Source: Candidatus Polarisedimenticolaceae bacterium (GTDB taxonomy: Bacteria; Acidobacteriota; Polarisedimenticolia; Polarisedimenticolales; DASRJG01). From it: 64,000 nt of DNA. The stretch is from the NCBI GenBank assembly GCA_036275915.1, contig DASUCV010000022.1:1-64000 (forward strand), read 5' to 3'. Made by a program: the position numbers and the translations under genes. The notes beneath the pieces are model-generated. The model did not search any database and was not told where the DNA came from. It saw nothing but the letters and a program-made list of their open reading frames with translations. Below are positions 9,048 through 17,996 of the stretch, piece after piece; the first letter of the stretch is position 1; every line of letters starts with the position of its first letter.

Positions 9048-12000
9048 ATGCGCGTCCCACGACGGAGACAGGGCTTCGATGTCGCCGTCATCGGGGCGGG
9101 GCCGGTGGGATGCGTGGCCGCGCTCGCATGCGCCCGGCGCGGACGCCGGGTACTCCTCCTCGAAGCGAATCCGGACGGCAGCAAGCGCCTCGCCGGTGAG
9201 TGGCTCCATCCGCCGGCGCTCGCCATTCTCGAAGAGCTGGGCGTCTCGCTCCCCGGCGTCTCCGCCTACGCATCGGGCTCGGGGTTCGTCGTGTACCCCG
9301 ATGACGGCTCCGGCCCCGTCGTGCTCCCCTACGGCGAAGGGACGAAGGGGTTCAGCGGCGATCACGGCGCGCTCGTCGACAGCCTGCGCGAGCACTGCAG
9401 GAACGAGCCGGGGATCGATTACGTCGAGCGCGCGCGGGCGACGGCGATTGACGGCCAGAACCTCACGTACGAAGGGCCCGGTGGGAATCGCACGATCGTC
9501 GCCGAGTCGGTCGTTGCCGCCTCGGGGCGCTCGGTGCTCTTCCCCTCCGGCGAACCGCAGCGCCGCGCGGGAACGTACTCGCGGATGGCGGGAGTCATCC
9601 TCGACGACTGCGACCTTCCCTTCGAAGGGTACGGCCACGTCTTCCTCGGCGGCCTCGGCCCGTGCCTCGCGTACCGCATCGACGCGCGCCGCGTCCGCCT
9701 CTGCCTCGACGTGCCGCTGGCGCTGCACGTCCATGCCGGCATCGAGGCGGTCCTGGACGAGGGCTATGGCGCGGCGATGCCTCCCGCGCTCCGTCCGGCG
9801 TTCCGTCGCGCGCTTCGCGCGGGTGCGATCGCGTGGGCGTCGAACCAGTTCCGCCCGCGCGTCTCCTTCGGACGTCCCGGCCTCGCCCTGGTCGGCGACG
9901 CGGTCGGATTCCATCATCCTCTGACCGCTCAGGGGATGACCCTGGGCTTCCAGGACGCGATCGCGTTCGCGCGCGCCAGGAGCTTCGCGGCGTACCGGCG
10001 CGAGCGTCTCGTCGGCAGCCGCGTTCCCGAGATGCTCGCGGTCTCGCTCTACGAGGTCTTCGCGGACACGTCGGACGAGGTCGTCGTGATCCGTCGCGCG
10101 ATCTACGACCTGTGGCGGGGGAGCGCGCTCGAGCGGAAGCGCACGATGCGGTTTCTCGGCTGCCAGGACACCGGGCCGGTCGCGTTCAGCTCGTCGTTCC
10201 TGAAGGCGCTCCTCCTCGCGTCCCGGGGTCTCGTGCGCCAGGGTCGCGCCTCCTGGCGCTGGGCCGAGGTCGCCGAGGTCGGAAGCGAGCTGTCGTCCCG
10301 CATCCGGTGGCTCGTCGGAGGCGCGCTCCACCTCACCTCCCCGATCGCGGAGGAGAAATACGGCGCGGCGCTCAAGGCCTCGCTGGCGAAGGCGGACGTC
10401 GTGGCGCATCCCTCGTCGTCGCTTCCGGCCGAGGGCGTGTCGCCGGCGCGGGCGCTCGCGCGCGGGACGCGCCACCTCGCGTCGTCACAGCGCACCGACG
10501 GCGCGTTCGAGGGCGAGGTCGTCTGGTGCCCGATGCTCGCCGCTCAGTACGTCATCGCCTGCCACATCGCCGGACGCGAGATCCCGGCCGAGCGGCGGCG
10601 CCGGCTGCTCCTCCACTTCGAGCGCACGCGCCTCCCGAACGGTGCCTGGGGCCTGCACGAGTTCCTGTCGGAGCCTTATCTCTTCGTGACGTCGCTCGTC
10701 TACGTCGCCGCACGCCTCCTCGGCGCGGGCCCGGACGATCCCCTGCTGAGGGGCGCCCTCGCCTTCTTGCGCGCGGAGGGCGGAGTCGTCGCCGTGCCGA
10801 GCTGGGGCAAGTTCTGGCTCGCCATGCTCGGACTGTACGCGTGGGAGGGCGTACCGCCGGTCCTCCCCGAGATCTGGGCGCTTCCGCGGTGGGTTCCCGT
10901 CCACCCGTCGCGTCTCTACTGCCACACCCGCATGATCTACCTCGCGATGGCCGCGATCTACGCCAAGCGCGTGGTCGCGCCCGAGACGGCGCTCCTCGCC
11001 GCGATCCGAGACGAGCTGTATCCGCAGGGGTTCGCCACCGTGGACTTCGCGCGGGCACGCACCGCCCTCAGGCGGGAAGAGCTGGTCGCCGCGCCCGGGA
11101 GGACGCTCCGCGCGATCCAGCGCTTGAGCGTCGCCGCCGAGAAGGTCGCGTCGCACACGCGCAGCGCCTCGTCGATCCGCAAGCTGCACGAGCACATCCG
11201 CTTCGAGCTGGCGGCGACCCGATTCACCAGCATCTCGCCGGTCAGCGGGCTCCTGAACGTGATCGCCCTCCACGCTGCGGATGCGCAGGACGAGGACGCG
11301 CGGCGGGCCCTGGACGCGCTCGAAGCGTGGATCTGGGAAGACGACGAGCGCGGGACGCGCGTCGCGGGCGCCAGGAGCGCGAGCTGGGACAGCGCTCTCG
11401 CGGCGCAGGCGCTCGCCGCCGCCGCCGAGCACGAGCCGGTGGGCCGGGAGCTCGCGCGCGCCGACGCCTTCCTCGCCGCGCAACAGATCCGCGTGTCGTG
11501 GCCCGACGCGGCGCGGTTCCACCGGACCGATCCGCGCGGCGGCTATTGCTTCTCCGAGGCGTCGCATGGCTGGCCGGTGAGCGACTGCACCGCGGAGGCG
11601 CTCCTCGGGCGGCTGGCCCTCTCCGAGCCGCCGCTCACGGAGGACGACGCCGCGCTCGCGCTCTCGTTCATCCTGCGTTGCCGGAACGGAGACGGCGGGT
11701 TCTCGGCCTACGAGCCGCGGCGCCTCTCGTTCTCGCTCGAATGGATGAACCCGGCCGAGATGTTCGCGGACTCGATGACGGAGTTCTCGTTCGTGGAGTG
11801 CACCGCGTCGTGCGTCGCCGCGATCGTCGCCGCGCGGCGCGCCTTCCCCTCGATCGGGCTTCGAAAGGACCTCCGGCGGTTGTCCGAGGCGACGGCCGGC
11901 GGGGTCGCATTCCTTCGCGTGCGGCAGCACCGCGACGGCTCGTGGCCAGGCGCGTGGGGCGTGCGCCTCCTCTATGGCACGCTCTTCGGCGTGCGCGGCC

Positions 12001-12440
12001 TCGTCGCCGCCGGCGTGCCGCCGACCGATCCCGCGCTCCGGAAGGCGTGCGCGTGGCTCAAGTCGATCCAGCGTCCCGACGGGAGCTGGAGCGAGCGGCA
12101 CGTCTCCGATGATCCACGGATCTACACGCCGGGCGACGAAGGACAGGTCACGCAGACGGCGTGGGCCCTCTCGACGCTGCTCACCGCCGAGGATCCCGAC
12201 TGGGGCGCGATCGACCGGGCCGCTCGATTCCTCGCCTCGGCGCAGCGCGACGACGGCGATTGGCCAAGCGAGAAGCCGTCGGGAATCTTCTTCCGCACCG
12301 CGCTCCTCGACTACACGCTGTACAAGAGCTACTTCCCGGTCTGGGCGCTCGCACAGTACGAGACGCGGCGGAAGGAGCGCGAGGCGCTCATGGCCTCGGA
12401 GGATGAAGAGAGTTCACAGTCAACCGTCAACAGTTTGTAG
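9048..12440 (+). CDS. Fused squalene monooxygenase-like flavoprotein and oxidosqualene cyclase
   Basis: An 1130-residue two-domain protein. Residues 1-430 are an FAD monooxygenase: Rossmann GAGPVG at 16-21, LLLEAN, the RLAGEWLHPPALAILEELG block that parallels R.VGE.LQP in squalene epoxidase, and GDAVGFHHPLTAQGM near 283-297, matching the GDA.NMRHPLTGGGM motif. Residues about 480-1120 are a terpene cyclase with QW-type repeats (DGSWPGAWG, DGSWSERH, GDWPSEKPSG). The catalytic block is SHGWPVSDCTAEALL with Asp846: DCTAE is the oxidosqualene (sterol) cyclase form, not DxDDTA of squalene-hopene cyclase. The C-terminal DYTLYKSYFPVWALAQYE is also cyclase-typical. Together they would epoxidise squalene and cyclise the product. 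The ATG with GGGAG was preferred to a GTG 20 codons upstream. The last codons lie in a dispersed repeat. Confidence 0.9.
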   Translation: MRVPRRRQGFDVAVIGAGPVGCVAALACARRGRRVLLLEANPDGSKRLAGEWLHPPALAILEELGVSLPGVSAYASGSGFVVYPDDGSGPVVLPYGEGTKGFSGDHGALVDSLREHCRNEPGIDYVERARATAIDGQNLTYEGPGGNRTIVAESVVAASGRSVLFPSGEPQRRAGTYSRMAGVILDDCDLPFEGYGHVFLGGLGPCLAYRIDARRVRLCLDVPLALHVHAGIEAVLDEGYGAAMPPALRPAFRRALRAGAIAWASNQFRPRVSFGRPGLALVGDAVGFHHPLTAQGMTLGFQDAIAFARARSFAAYRRERLVGSRVPEMLAVSLYEVFADTSDEVVVIRRAIYDLWRGSALERKRTMRFLGCQDTGPVAFSSSFLKALLLASRGLVRQGRASWRWAEVAEVGSELSSRIRWLVGGALHLTSPIAEEKYGAALKASLAKADVVAHPSSSLPAEGVSPARALARGTRHLASSQRTDGAFEGEVVWCPMLAAQYVIACHIAGREIPAERRRRLLLHFERTRLPNGAWGLHEFLSEPYLFVTSLVYVAARLLGAGPDDPLLRGALAFLRAEGGVVAVPSWGKFWLAMLGLYAWEGVPPVLPEIWALPRWVPVHPSRLYCHTRMIYLAMAAIYAKRVVAPETALLAAIRDELYPQGFATVDFARARTALRREELVAAPGRTLRAIQRLSVAAEKVASHTRSASSIRKLHEHIRFELAATRFTSISPVSGLLNVIALHAADAQDEDARRALDALEAWIWEDDERGTRVAGARSASWDSALAAQALAAAAEHEPVGRELARADAFLAAQQIRVSWPDAARFHRTDPRGGYCFSEASHGWPVSDCTAEALLGRLALSEPPLTEDDAALALSFILRCRNGDGGFSAYEPRRLSFSLEWMNPAEMFADSMTEFSFVECTASCVAAIVAARRAFPSIGLRKDLRRLSEATAGGVAFLRVRQHRDGSWPGAWGVRLLYGTLFGVRGLVAAGVPPTDPALRKACAWLKSIQRPDGSWSERHVSDDPRIYTPGDEGQVTQTAWALSTLLTAEDPDWGAIDRAARFLASAQRDDGDWPSEKPSGIFFRTALLDYTLYKSYFPVWALAQYETRRKEREALMASEDEESSQSTVNSL

Positions 12441-12470
12441 TCACTGTCGGCTGTCAACTGTGAACTGTCT
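12411..12470. repeat. ACTGTGAACT-type inverted repeat, copy 1
   Basis: AGTTCACAGT at 12411-12420 is the inverse complement of ACTGTGAACT at 12457-12466, with further imperfect ACTGT/ACAGT units between. It encodes the last residues of the epoxidase-cyclase and ends just before the convergent protease gene. A second copy lies at 21977-22061. Confidence 0.7.
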
Positions 12471-12475
12471 TCGTT

Positions 12476-13231
12476 CTACCTACAGGTCTTCGTCCGGCCG
12501 CCCTTGCAGATTCCGGAGCAGCAGTTGCTGTTCGAGGTGCAGGCGGAGCCCGACGGGCTGCACCCGCCGCCGCCGCCCTCGACGAGCGTGCAGTTGTAGA
12601 GCGCGTTCCTGCCGCTGATGTCGTCGGAGGACTGCGTCTTGTCCTGGCAGTAGGCCACGGTCGCGTACATGAGCGAGCCGCTGTCGTTCGAGTGCGCGAG
12701 GCCGAGGACGTGCCCGACCTCGTGCGCGACGACCGAGTCGAGGTAGATCTCGTTGCTGCAGCTCCCCTGAGCCGGGGTCGTGTAGTTGTAGGCGAGGTTG
12801 AACGCGACATCGGCGTCGGTGACCTTGTCGACCGTGAGGCCGCCGCACGTGCCGGTGACGCTCGTCGAGTAATACCCCGTGAGGGTCGCGGCGAGGCACG
12901 TTCCGGTGCAGATCCTGAGCGGGTCGCCGAAGATGATGTCGCTGATCCCGTCGCCCTGGCGGTACGCGACGTTCCCCGACGAGCTGGTCGTCACGTTGAC
13001 GCCGCCGGAGTTCCACGACTTGACGGCGTTGACCGCCGCGGTGACGCCGTGGTCCGGGTCGCCGCCGGTGACGGTCGACACTCCGTGGCTGTCGACGTTG
13101 ACCTGGTGCGGCGTGTCGGAGTTGAACCAGCGGCGGGCCGGCGAGAGGAGCACGTACGCCGACGCCGAGGTGGGAAGGAGAGCCGCGAGGGACGCGGCGA
13201 GGGCGACGAGCTTGATGGTGGTCTTCATCAT
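12476..13231 (-). CDS. Secreted matrixin-like zinc metalloprotease with C-terminal knottin-like tail
   Basis: A 251-residue exported protein with a signal peptide ending SASA. The zinc-binding motif HEVGHVLGLAH begins at His170 and fits the M10/metzincin pattern HExxHxxGxxH; SLMYATVAY downstream provides the Met-turn. After a Gly-rich linker the last 30 residues (CSPSGSACTSNSNCC, then CSGIC and KTCR) hold six cysteines spaced like an inhibitor cystine knot. An AGGAGG ribosome binding site precedes two adjacent ATGs. It lies six bases downstream of the 166-residue secreted protein and is probably co-transcribed with it. Likely an extracellular protease; the substrate is unknown. Confidence 0.85.
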   Translation of the reverse strand: MMKTTIKLVALAASLAALLPTSASAYVLLSPARRWFNSDTPHQVNVDSHGVSTVTGGDPDHGVTAAVNAVKSWNSGGVNVTTSSSGNVAYRQGDGISDIIFGDPLRICTGTCLAATLTGYYSTSVTGTCGGLTVDKVTDADVAFNLAYNYTTPAQGSCSNEIYLDSVVAHEVGHVLGLAHSNDSGSLMYATVAYCQDKTQSSDDISGRNALYNCTLVEGGGGGCSPSGSACTSNSNCCSGICKGGRTKTCR

Positions 13232-13237
13232 CGCCTC

Positions 13238-13738
13238 CTAGTTCCCGGCCCGGGCGAGCTGCTTGCCGAGCTCGGCGAGCGGCATGCCGTCCGCGACGCC
13301 GCCCTCGAGCATCAGATTGCCGAGGCGATCGCGGTTGATCCGAGAGAGTCCTTGCGCGTAGCCGGCGACCATCGGGACGCCGTCGAACCAGCGGCCGATG
13401 AACGCGACGACGTGGTCGCCCTCGTGGAAGACCGGCGCCCCTTCCATCTCGGAAGTGAAGTCGCCCACCGTTCCCCCCGGAACGCGGACGACGACCTGGT
13501 CGGTGGAGGCGCCGTGGAGGCGCCCCATGACTTGCAGCGTGACGTAGGTGAAGATCGCGGAGCCCTCCTCGTTCCAGGCGCTCCGCACGTCGACCACGTC
13601 GGCCTGGACGACGGCTTCGGACATCCGCTTGAGCGTGGGGACGTCCACTTTCAGAAAGGTCGATGCCGCGGAGAGTGTGATCCCTCCGAGCACGATCGCC
13701 CCTGCGATGAGGGCGGTCTTGCCCCGACTCATCCTCAT
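13238..13738 (-). CDS. Secreted protein of unknown function, upstream partner of the matrixin-like protease
   Basis: A 166-residue protein with an N-terminal hydrophobic signal segment (TALIAGAIVLGGITLSAAS). The body has a beta-rich pattern: VQADVVDVRSAWNEEGSAIF, TYVTLQVMGRLHG, VVVRVPGGTVGDFTSE, FHEGDHVVAFIGRW. The layout recalls a lipocalin- or OB-like exported domain, but I recognise no named family. AAGGAGGG precedes the ATG. The six-base gap to the protease gene suggests co-expression, perhaps as a pro-region, chaperone or inhibitor; that is inference from position only. Confidence 0.7.
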   Translation of the reverse strand: MRMSRGKTALIAGAIVLGGITLSAASTFLKVDVPTLKRMSEAVVQADVVDVRSAWNEEGSAIFTYVTLQVMGRLHGASTDQVVVRVPGGTVGDFTSEMEGAPVFHEGDHVVAFIGRWFDGVPMVAGYAQGLSRINRDRLGNLMLEGGVADGMPLAELGKQLARAGN

Positions 13739-13821
13739 GAATCCCTCCTTGCGCTCGTGACGAGCGTCAGTGGCTTGCGGCGCTGCTTATACGCCGTGAC
13801 GCCGACCGTGCCAAGGAAGGA

Positions 13822-16800
13822 TCAGGGGCAAGCGCTCGTCGGGATCCGCTCGACGGAACCGGAAGCGAACCCGTAGGTTCCCGTCGCGCAGACCGTTTGG
13901 GCCCGAACGAGGTAGTAATAGCCGTCTCCCGGCACGGGATCCGGCCGCGGGTCGGAGAAGCTGGTGACCGCGACGTCGTTCTGGAGACACGTCGCGGTGG
14001 CGGTGCCGTTCACGCGAAGATCCGAGAGCGTCTGCGACGCAACGTCGTAGACCGCGCCGCCGCCGACGTCGGGCCACGAGAGCGTGGTCCCCGGCGTGTC
14101 GTTGACGGCAACCCCGGTGACCTCCACGGGTGTCGGAGCGCTCGTGCCCGGATGGCAGACGCCGCCGCTACAGGCGTCGCCGGTGGTGCAGGAGTTCCCG
14201 TCGCTGCACGACGTGCCGTCGGGCTGCCCCGTGCACGTGTCGGGAACGCACGCGTTCGGGAGGTTCACGTTCGTCACCGCGACGTCGTCCAGGTAGAAGC
14301 CGGCGAACTCGGCCGCCGGATCCGACGTGAAGCGCCACCGGAACTGGATCGAGTCTCCAACATTCAGGCCGGTGATCGGGTGGCAACGGTGCGCGTACGC
14401 GGGGACGCTGCTGCTCGTCGCGAAATCGTTGCAAGTCGACCCGCTGCCGAGCGGGCCGTCGATCACGCTCTTCGTCTGGTCGTAGGCGCAGCCGTTGACC
14501 GGCGGGGCGCCGGTGCAGCCGAGCGTCTCCCACCCGGTGATCGTGTCGGCCGGATCGCATCCGGCCGCCGGCGAGTTGCTCGGCGGCGGCACGTCGAGCC
14601 AGTCGCCGCCGTTCACCGAGTATTCGACCGCGATGCCGTCCCAGTGATACTCGAGCTGGTGGCGCTCCCAGTACTGGAGCGCGAGCGAGGTCGCGCCGGC
14701 CGTCAGCGCCGGCGCCTGGATCTCGGCGCACTGGTTCGGCAAGTAGGTCGCCGTCGGCCCGGGGCCGGCGTTGCGGTAAGCGTACGAGCCTCCGGGCGTA
14801 TGGTTCGCTCCGGGGTCGTTCGCGGTCTTCACGTAGCGCCAGACCTGCCCCGCGACGTCGCCGGGGCCGCCGACGTTCATCTGCAGGAAGGCGGAGCCGT
14901 CGCCGCCGCCGTCGAACCACGTGCCCGGCGAGGATTGCGTGCCCACACCGTACGCGGTGCCGGCCACGGTCACCGAGTTCGCTTCTTCATTGCCCCCGCT
15001 GCAGTCGCCGCCGTTGCCGGTGCTGTTGTCCTCGGCGCGCACGACGTAGAAATAGGTCGTCCCGCTCTGGAGATTGTTCGTGTCGAGGTACGAGGTCGGA
15101 CCGTTGACGCAGGTCGCGATCCGGTTCGCCGCGGAGGGAACGAAGTCGGGGGTCGTGCCCCGGAAGACGTCGTACTTCATGTTCGGCGTGAGCGGGCAGG
15201 CCGTGGCCGCCGGGCTCCAATTCACGGTCACGCCGCACGTCGACTGATTCACGCTCGATGCGGCGGAGGCGCCGGCGAACGAAGGCTTCAGATTGCAGGT
15301 TCCGGTCGCGGTCGCGCTGACGCAGCCGCTCGTGACGAGCGACTGGCACTTCGCGGCACCGTCGGTCGCGGCGATGACTCGATAAGAGTAGGACAGGCCG
15401 CCGAGGACCGTCGTGTCGGTAAAGCTCGACGCGGCTCCCGAGACGCCGGCGAGCGGCTTGAAGAGCGCACCGCTGCCGCACACGCCGTCGGCGCGCTCGA
15501 TCGCATACGAGCCGGGGGCCGGCACGAGCGGGGTCCAGGTGACCTGGATCTTGTTGTCGCCGGGAACCGTCGCGGTGCCGATCGTCGGTGCCGCCGCGGG
15601 CCGTGTCGAGCAGACGGTCGCGGGACACTGCCCAGGCGACACGCCGCCGGGATAGGACGCCGACGCGATTCGCGTCGACCACGCCCCGGCGGACGCGTAA
15701 AACTGGTTCGTGTAAAAGAGGGTGCAGTCGTCGGCGGGGTCGACGCTCATGCTGCTGTAGTCGCCCCAGCGCGTGTTCGTGTTGTTGGCGGTGCCGGTGA
15801 CGATAATCTGCTCGGGGCCGGGCATGACGCCTGGGGAGTCGTTCTTGGCTCGGCCGGTATAGCGAATCGATTGGTTGTCGGTGCCCGCGGTCTTCCCGGT
15901 CGTGCTGTAGCCGACGATGATGTTCTCGGCGGTATCCATCGCGATCGACGGCATCCAGCGGCTGCGGCCGCCCGCGACGTCGGCGATCGTTCCCTGCTGT
16001 CTCACACACGGGAACGACGGGCAGGTCGCATCCGGCACGCCCGACATCCGGAAGTCGTACCACCGCACGCCGGAGACGAGCCCGCTGACGCCGGGATCGA
16101 CCGAGTGGCTGATGACGATCGACTCGTGGTCGACGTACTTCCGGTACGCGGCGCGGAACATGAGACGGTCGGCCAGGGAGCCCACCAGCTGCGTGGTCGA
16201 GGGCTGGGGAATGCACGTGCCTCCGCCGCACGCCGCCGAGTAAGGCGCGACCGGCACGTCGGCCTGCTCGGTTCTGACCGTGTTCGCCGGGTTCACGAAG
16301 TCGACCGACATCCGGTAGAAGACCATCGAGCTTTCATGGAGCGAGAGGAAGATCCCCGGCGCTCCCTGGGGGGGCGGCGCGAAGCCGTCGATATCGGCCG
16401 GCATGTGGCCGCCCTCGGCGGGGTCGAAGATGACCTGCCAGGTCGCCGTCGGGTCCCCGTTGATCATCTTCGTGCGGTCCATCGCCGCGAAGATCCCGGC
16501 GACGTAGCTGCCCGACGTCGAGGTGAACCCGTGCGCCATCATGTAATAGGCGTCCGACCACACGCCGAAGTGCGGGTAGTCGCCGAAGACGCCGTTCGGC
16601 ACGGTGAACGCAAAGCGGTTGAACTGGCCGGTCGCGTCGTTCGTCTTCGAGACGGCGACGCACTGGAAGTAGCTGCCGTTCGAGAGCGTCGTCGTGAACT
16701 GCGAGATGAGCCAGCGGTTGGCGAGCTTGTCGAAGAGCACGATCGGGTCGCCGCTGTTCTGCGTCTCGCACGCGCCGCCGAATCCGCTCCAGAGCGTGTT

Positions 16801-17433
16801 GATGTTGATCGGGCCGAGCACCGACGTCGCGGCGTGCGTCGAGCGGTTCAAGGTCCACACCTGGTAGCGCGTGTTGACGGTCTCGACGAATTGGGTCGTG
16901 CCGACCGAGCCGTTGCTGTCCGAGGGCGTGCCGCCGGCGATCCCGATGCCCTGGAAGTTGAAACCGGTCGACGGCGCTGCCGGCGACGGGCCGCCGGACG
17001 TTTCGATCTGCGGCTGGACCTGCTGGACCACGGGGTCGGGGACGCCGGACTTGTAGATCCGGAACGCCGGGAGGATCGGGTTCGCGGGTGCCTCGAACTC
17101 CTCGTTCTCGTTGAAGAACGGACGGCGCTCGGCCGCCAGCTCCGTGAGCGGCCTCGACACGTCGGACTGCGACGCAGACACCTCGTAAACCGTCTGGCCC
17201 ATCGCGTTCGTGAACGCGTGGACCGTGTCGGTCTTCGCATAAGGCATCGAGGCCTTTGGCGTGTCGTTGGTGTCGGGCGCGGCGGGTGCCGTTCCCGATA
17301 GGAGCTTGCGCTTGGCGTCGACCTTCGACGGCTTGGATTTGGAGTGCCGTGTCGCGGCGCCTACCGGCACGGCGACGAGACACGAGATCAGACCAATTAC
17401 ACTTACGTACGCGACGAGCCTGGACACACGCAT
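13822..17433 (-). CDS. Giant secreted multidomain protein with FN3 modules and Cys-Pro tail
   Basis: A 1203-residue exported protein. The ATG before MRVSRLVAYVSVIGLISC gives a clean signal peptide; a TTG six codons upstream is the alternative. Residues 150-600 look like a sialidase/beta-propeller-type domain with repeated GDPIVLFDKLANRWLIS, WMPSIAMDTAENIIVGYS and RWGDYSSMSVDP strands. FN3-like modules (VTWTPL..., VNWSPA...) follow at 630-850. A jelly-roll-like domain (ALQYWERHQLEYHWDGIAVE, then DSIQFRWRFTSDP and FYLDDVAV) spans 880-1090. The last 100 residues carry a Cys-rich linker and the shared tail ([18 protein letters not shown], ending SACP). No protease or glycosidase active site was recognised. 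Confidence 0.87.
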   Translation of the reverse strand: MRVSRLVAYVSVIGLISCLVAVPVGAATRHSKSKPSKVDAKRKLLSGTAPAAPDTNDTPKASMPYAKTDTVHAFTNAMGQTVYEVSASQSDVSRPLTELAAERRPFFNENEEFEAPANPILPAFRIYKSGVPDPVVQQVQPQIETSGGPSPAAPSTGFNFQGIGIAGGTPSDSNGSVGTTQFVETVNTRYQVWTLNRSTHAATSVLGPININTLWSGFGGACETQNSGDPIVLFDKLANRWLISQFTTTLSNGSYFQCVAVSKTNDATGQFNRFAFTVPNGVFGDYPHFGVWSDAYYMMAHGFTSTSGSYVAGIFAAMDRTKMINGDPTATWQVIFDPAEGGHMPADIDGFAPPPQGAPGIFLSLHESSMVFYRMSVDFVNPANTVRTEQADVPVAPYSAACGGGTCIPQPSTTQLVGSLADRLMFRAAYRKYVDHESIVISHSVDPGVSGLVSGVRWYDFRMSGVPDATCPSFPCVRQQGTIADVAGGRSRWMPSIAMDTAENIIVGYSTTGKTAGTDNQSIRYTGRAKNDSPGVMPGPEQIIVTGTANNTNTRWGDYSSMSVDPADDCTLFYTNQFYASAGAWSTRIASASYPGGVSPGQCPATVCSTRPAAAPTIGTATVPGDNKIQVTWTPLVPAPGSYAIERADGVCGSGALFKPLAGVSGAASSFTDTTVLGGLSYSYRVIAATDGAAKCQSLVTSGCVSATATGTCNLKPSFAGASAASSVNQSTCGVTVNWSPAATACPLTPNMKYDVFRGTTPDFVPSAANRIATCVNGPTSYLDTNNLQSGTTYFYVVRAEDNSTGNGGDCSGGNEEANSVTVAGTAYGVGTQSSPGTWFDGGGDGSAFLQMNVGGPGDVAGQVWRYVKTANDPGANHTPGGSYAYRNAGPGPTATYLPNQCAEIQAPALTAGATSLALQYWERHQLEYHWDGIAVEYSVNGGDWLDVPPPSNSPAAGCDPADTITGWETLGCTGAPPVNGCAYDQTKSVIDGPLGSGSTCNDFATSSSVPAYAHRCHPITGLNVGDSIQFRWRFTSDPAAEFAGFYLDDVAVTNVNLPNACVPDTCTGQPDGTSCSDGNSCTTGDACSGGVCHPGTSAPTPVEVTGVAVNDTPGTTLSWPDVGGGAVYDVASQTLSDLRVNGTATATCLQNDVAVTSFSDPRPDPVPGDGYYYLVRAQTVCATGTYGFASGSVERIPTSACP

Positions 17434-17618
17434 CACGGCACCGTCCCCCAAGAGAGTCGCGGATTCTGTACGACGAACTCACCGCGGATTCAATGCGGCA
17501 TGCGAAAAAGGGCCGTCGTTCGGGGGAGGTTCAGGTATACGCGACCAAGAAGAGGCGGATGGACGGGCACACGCCGACGGTGTAGGGTCCGCCCGTTCCC
17601 TCAACGCGGAGGATGCCC

Positions 17619-17834
17619 ATGTTCAAGAAGATCGTTGCCGGTTGTACCGTCGCGCTCGCCGTCGCCGCCATCGGCGCCGGCGTCATGTCGATGTCCTCGA
17701 CGCCGGTCGAGGCGAAGATCTGCGGCCGTTGCCCCGCGTACTGCATCGGCGTCACGTGCGATGACGGGAAGACGTACTGCAACTCGTGCTACGCGGCGTG
17801 CGCCGGCGCGGGGCACTGCGTCATCACCGGCTAG
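17619..17834 (+). CDS. Small secreted Kazal-like cysteine-rich protein
   Basis: A 71-residue protein: signal peptide (MFKKIVAGCTVALAVAAIGAG..., Ala-rich cleavage region), then a compact Cys-rich domain, CGRCPAYC, then VTCDDGKTYCNSCYAACAG. The DGKTY.N.C.A.CAG core is the hallmark of Kazal/follistatin-type inhibitor folds, though the N-terminal cysteine spacing is unusual. GGAGG at 17608-17612 fits the ATG at 17619 better than the ATG six bases earlier. An extracellular protease inhibitor or a small structural disulfide protein are both possible. It is divergent from the giant FN3 protein, about 190 bases from its start. Confidence 0.7.
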   Translation: MFKKIVAGCTVALAVAAIGAGVMSMSSTPVEAKICGRCPAYCIGVTCDDGKTYCNSCYAACAGAGHCVITG

Positions 17835-17996
17835 TCACGACGCCGGATTCGCGTACTCCGACATCAGCCGCACGATCGATGCGGCCGCCTGCGGCGTTGC
17901 CATCGCCGGATCGTTGAGGATCGCCTTCGCGGCGGCCGCCGCCGGGAAGACGACGGCCGCCACGATCAGTAACGAAACCGCGCGCTCAACCACCAT
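17835..17996 (-). CDS. Putative 53-residue exported peptide coupled to the DUF6600 gene
   Basis: A short frame, MVVERAVSLLIVAAVVFPAA then AAAKAILNDPAMATPQAAAS and more, with a signal-peptide-like hydrophobic N-terminus and a small helical remainder. Its ATG overlaps the last 11 bases of the upstream DUF6600 gene, consistent with translational coupling. No family recognised. It could be a chance frame, but length, start position and composition favour a real small gene. Confidence 0.4.
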   Translation of the reverse strand: MVVERAVSLLIVAAVVFPAAAAAKAILNDPAMATPQAAASIVRLMSEYANPAS

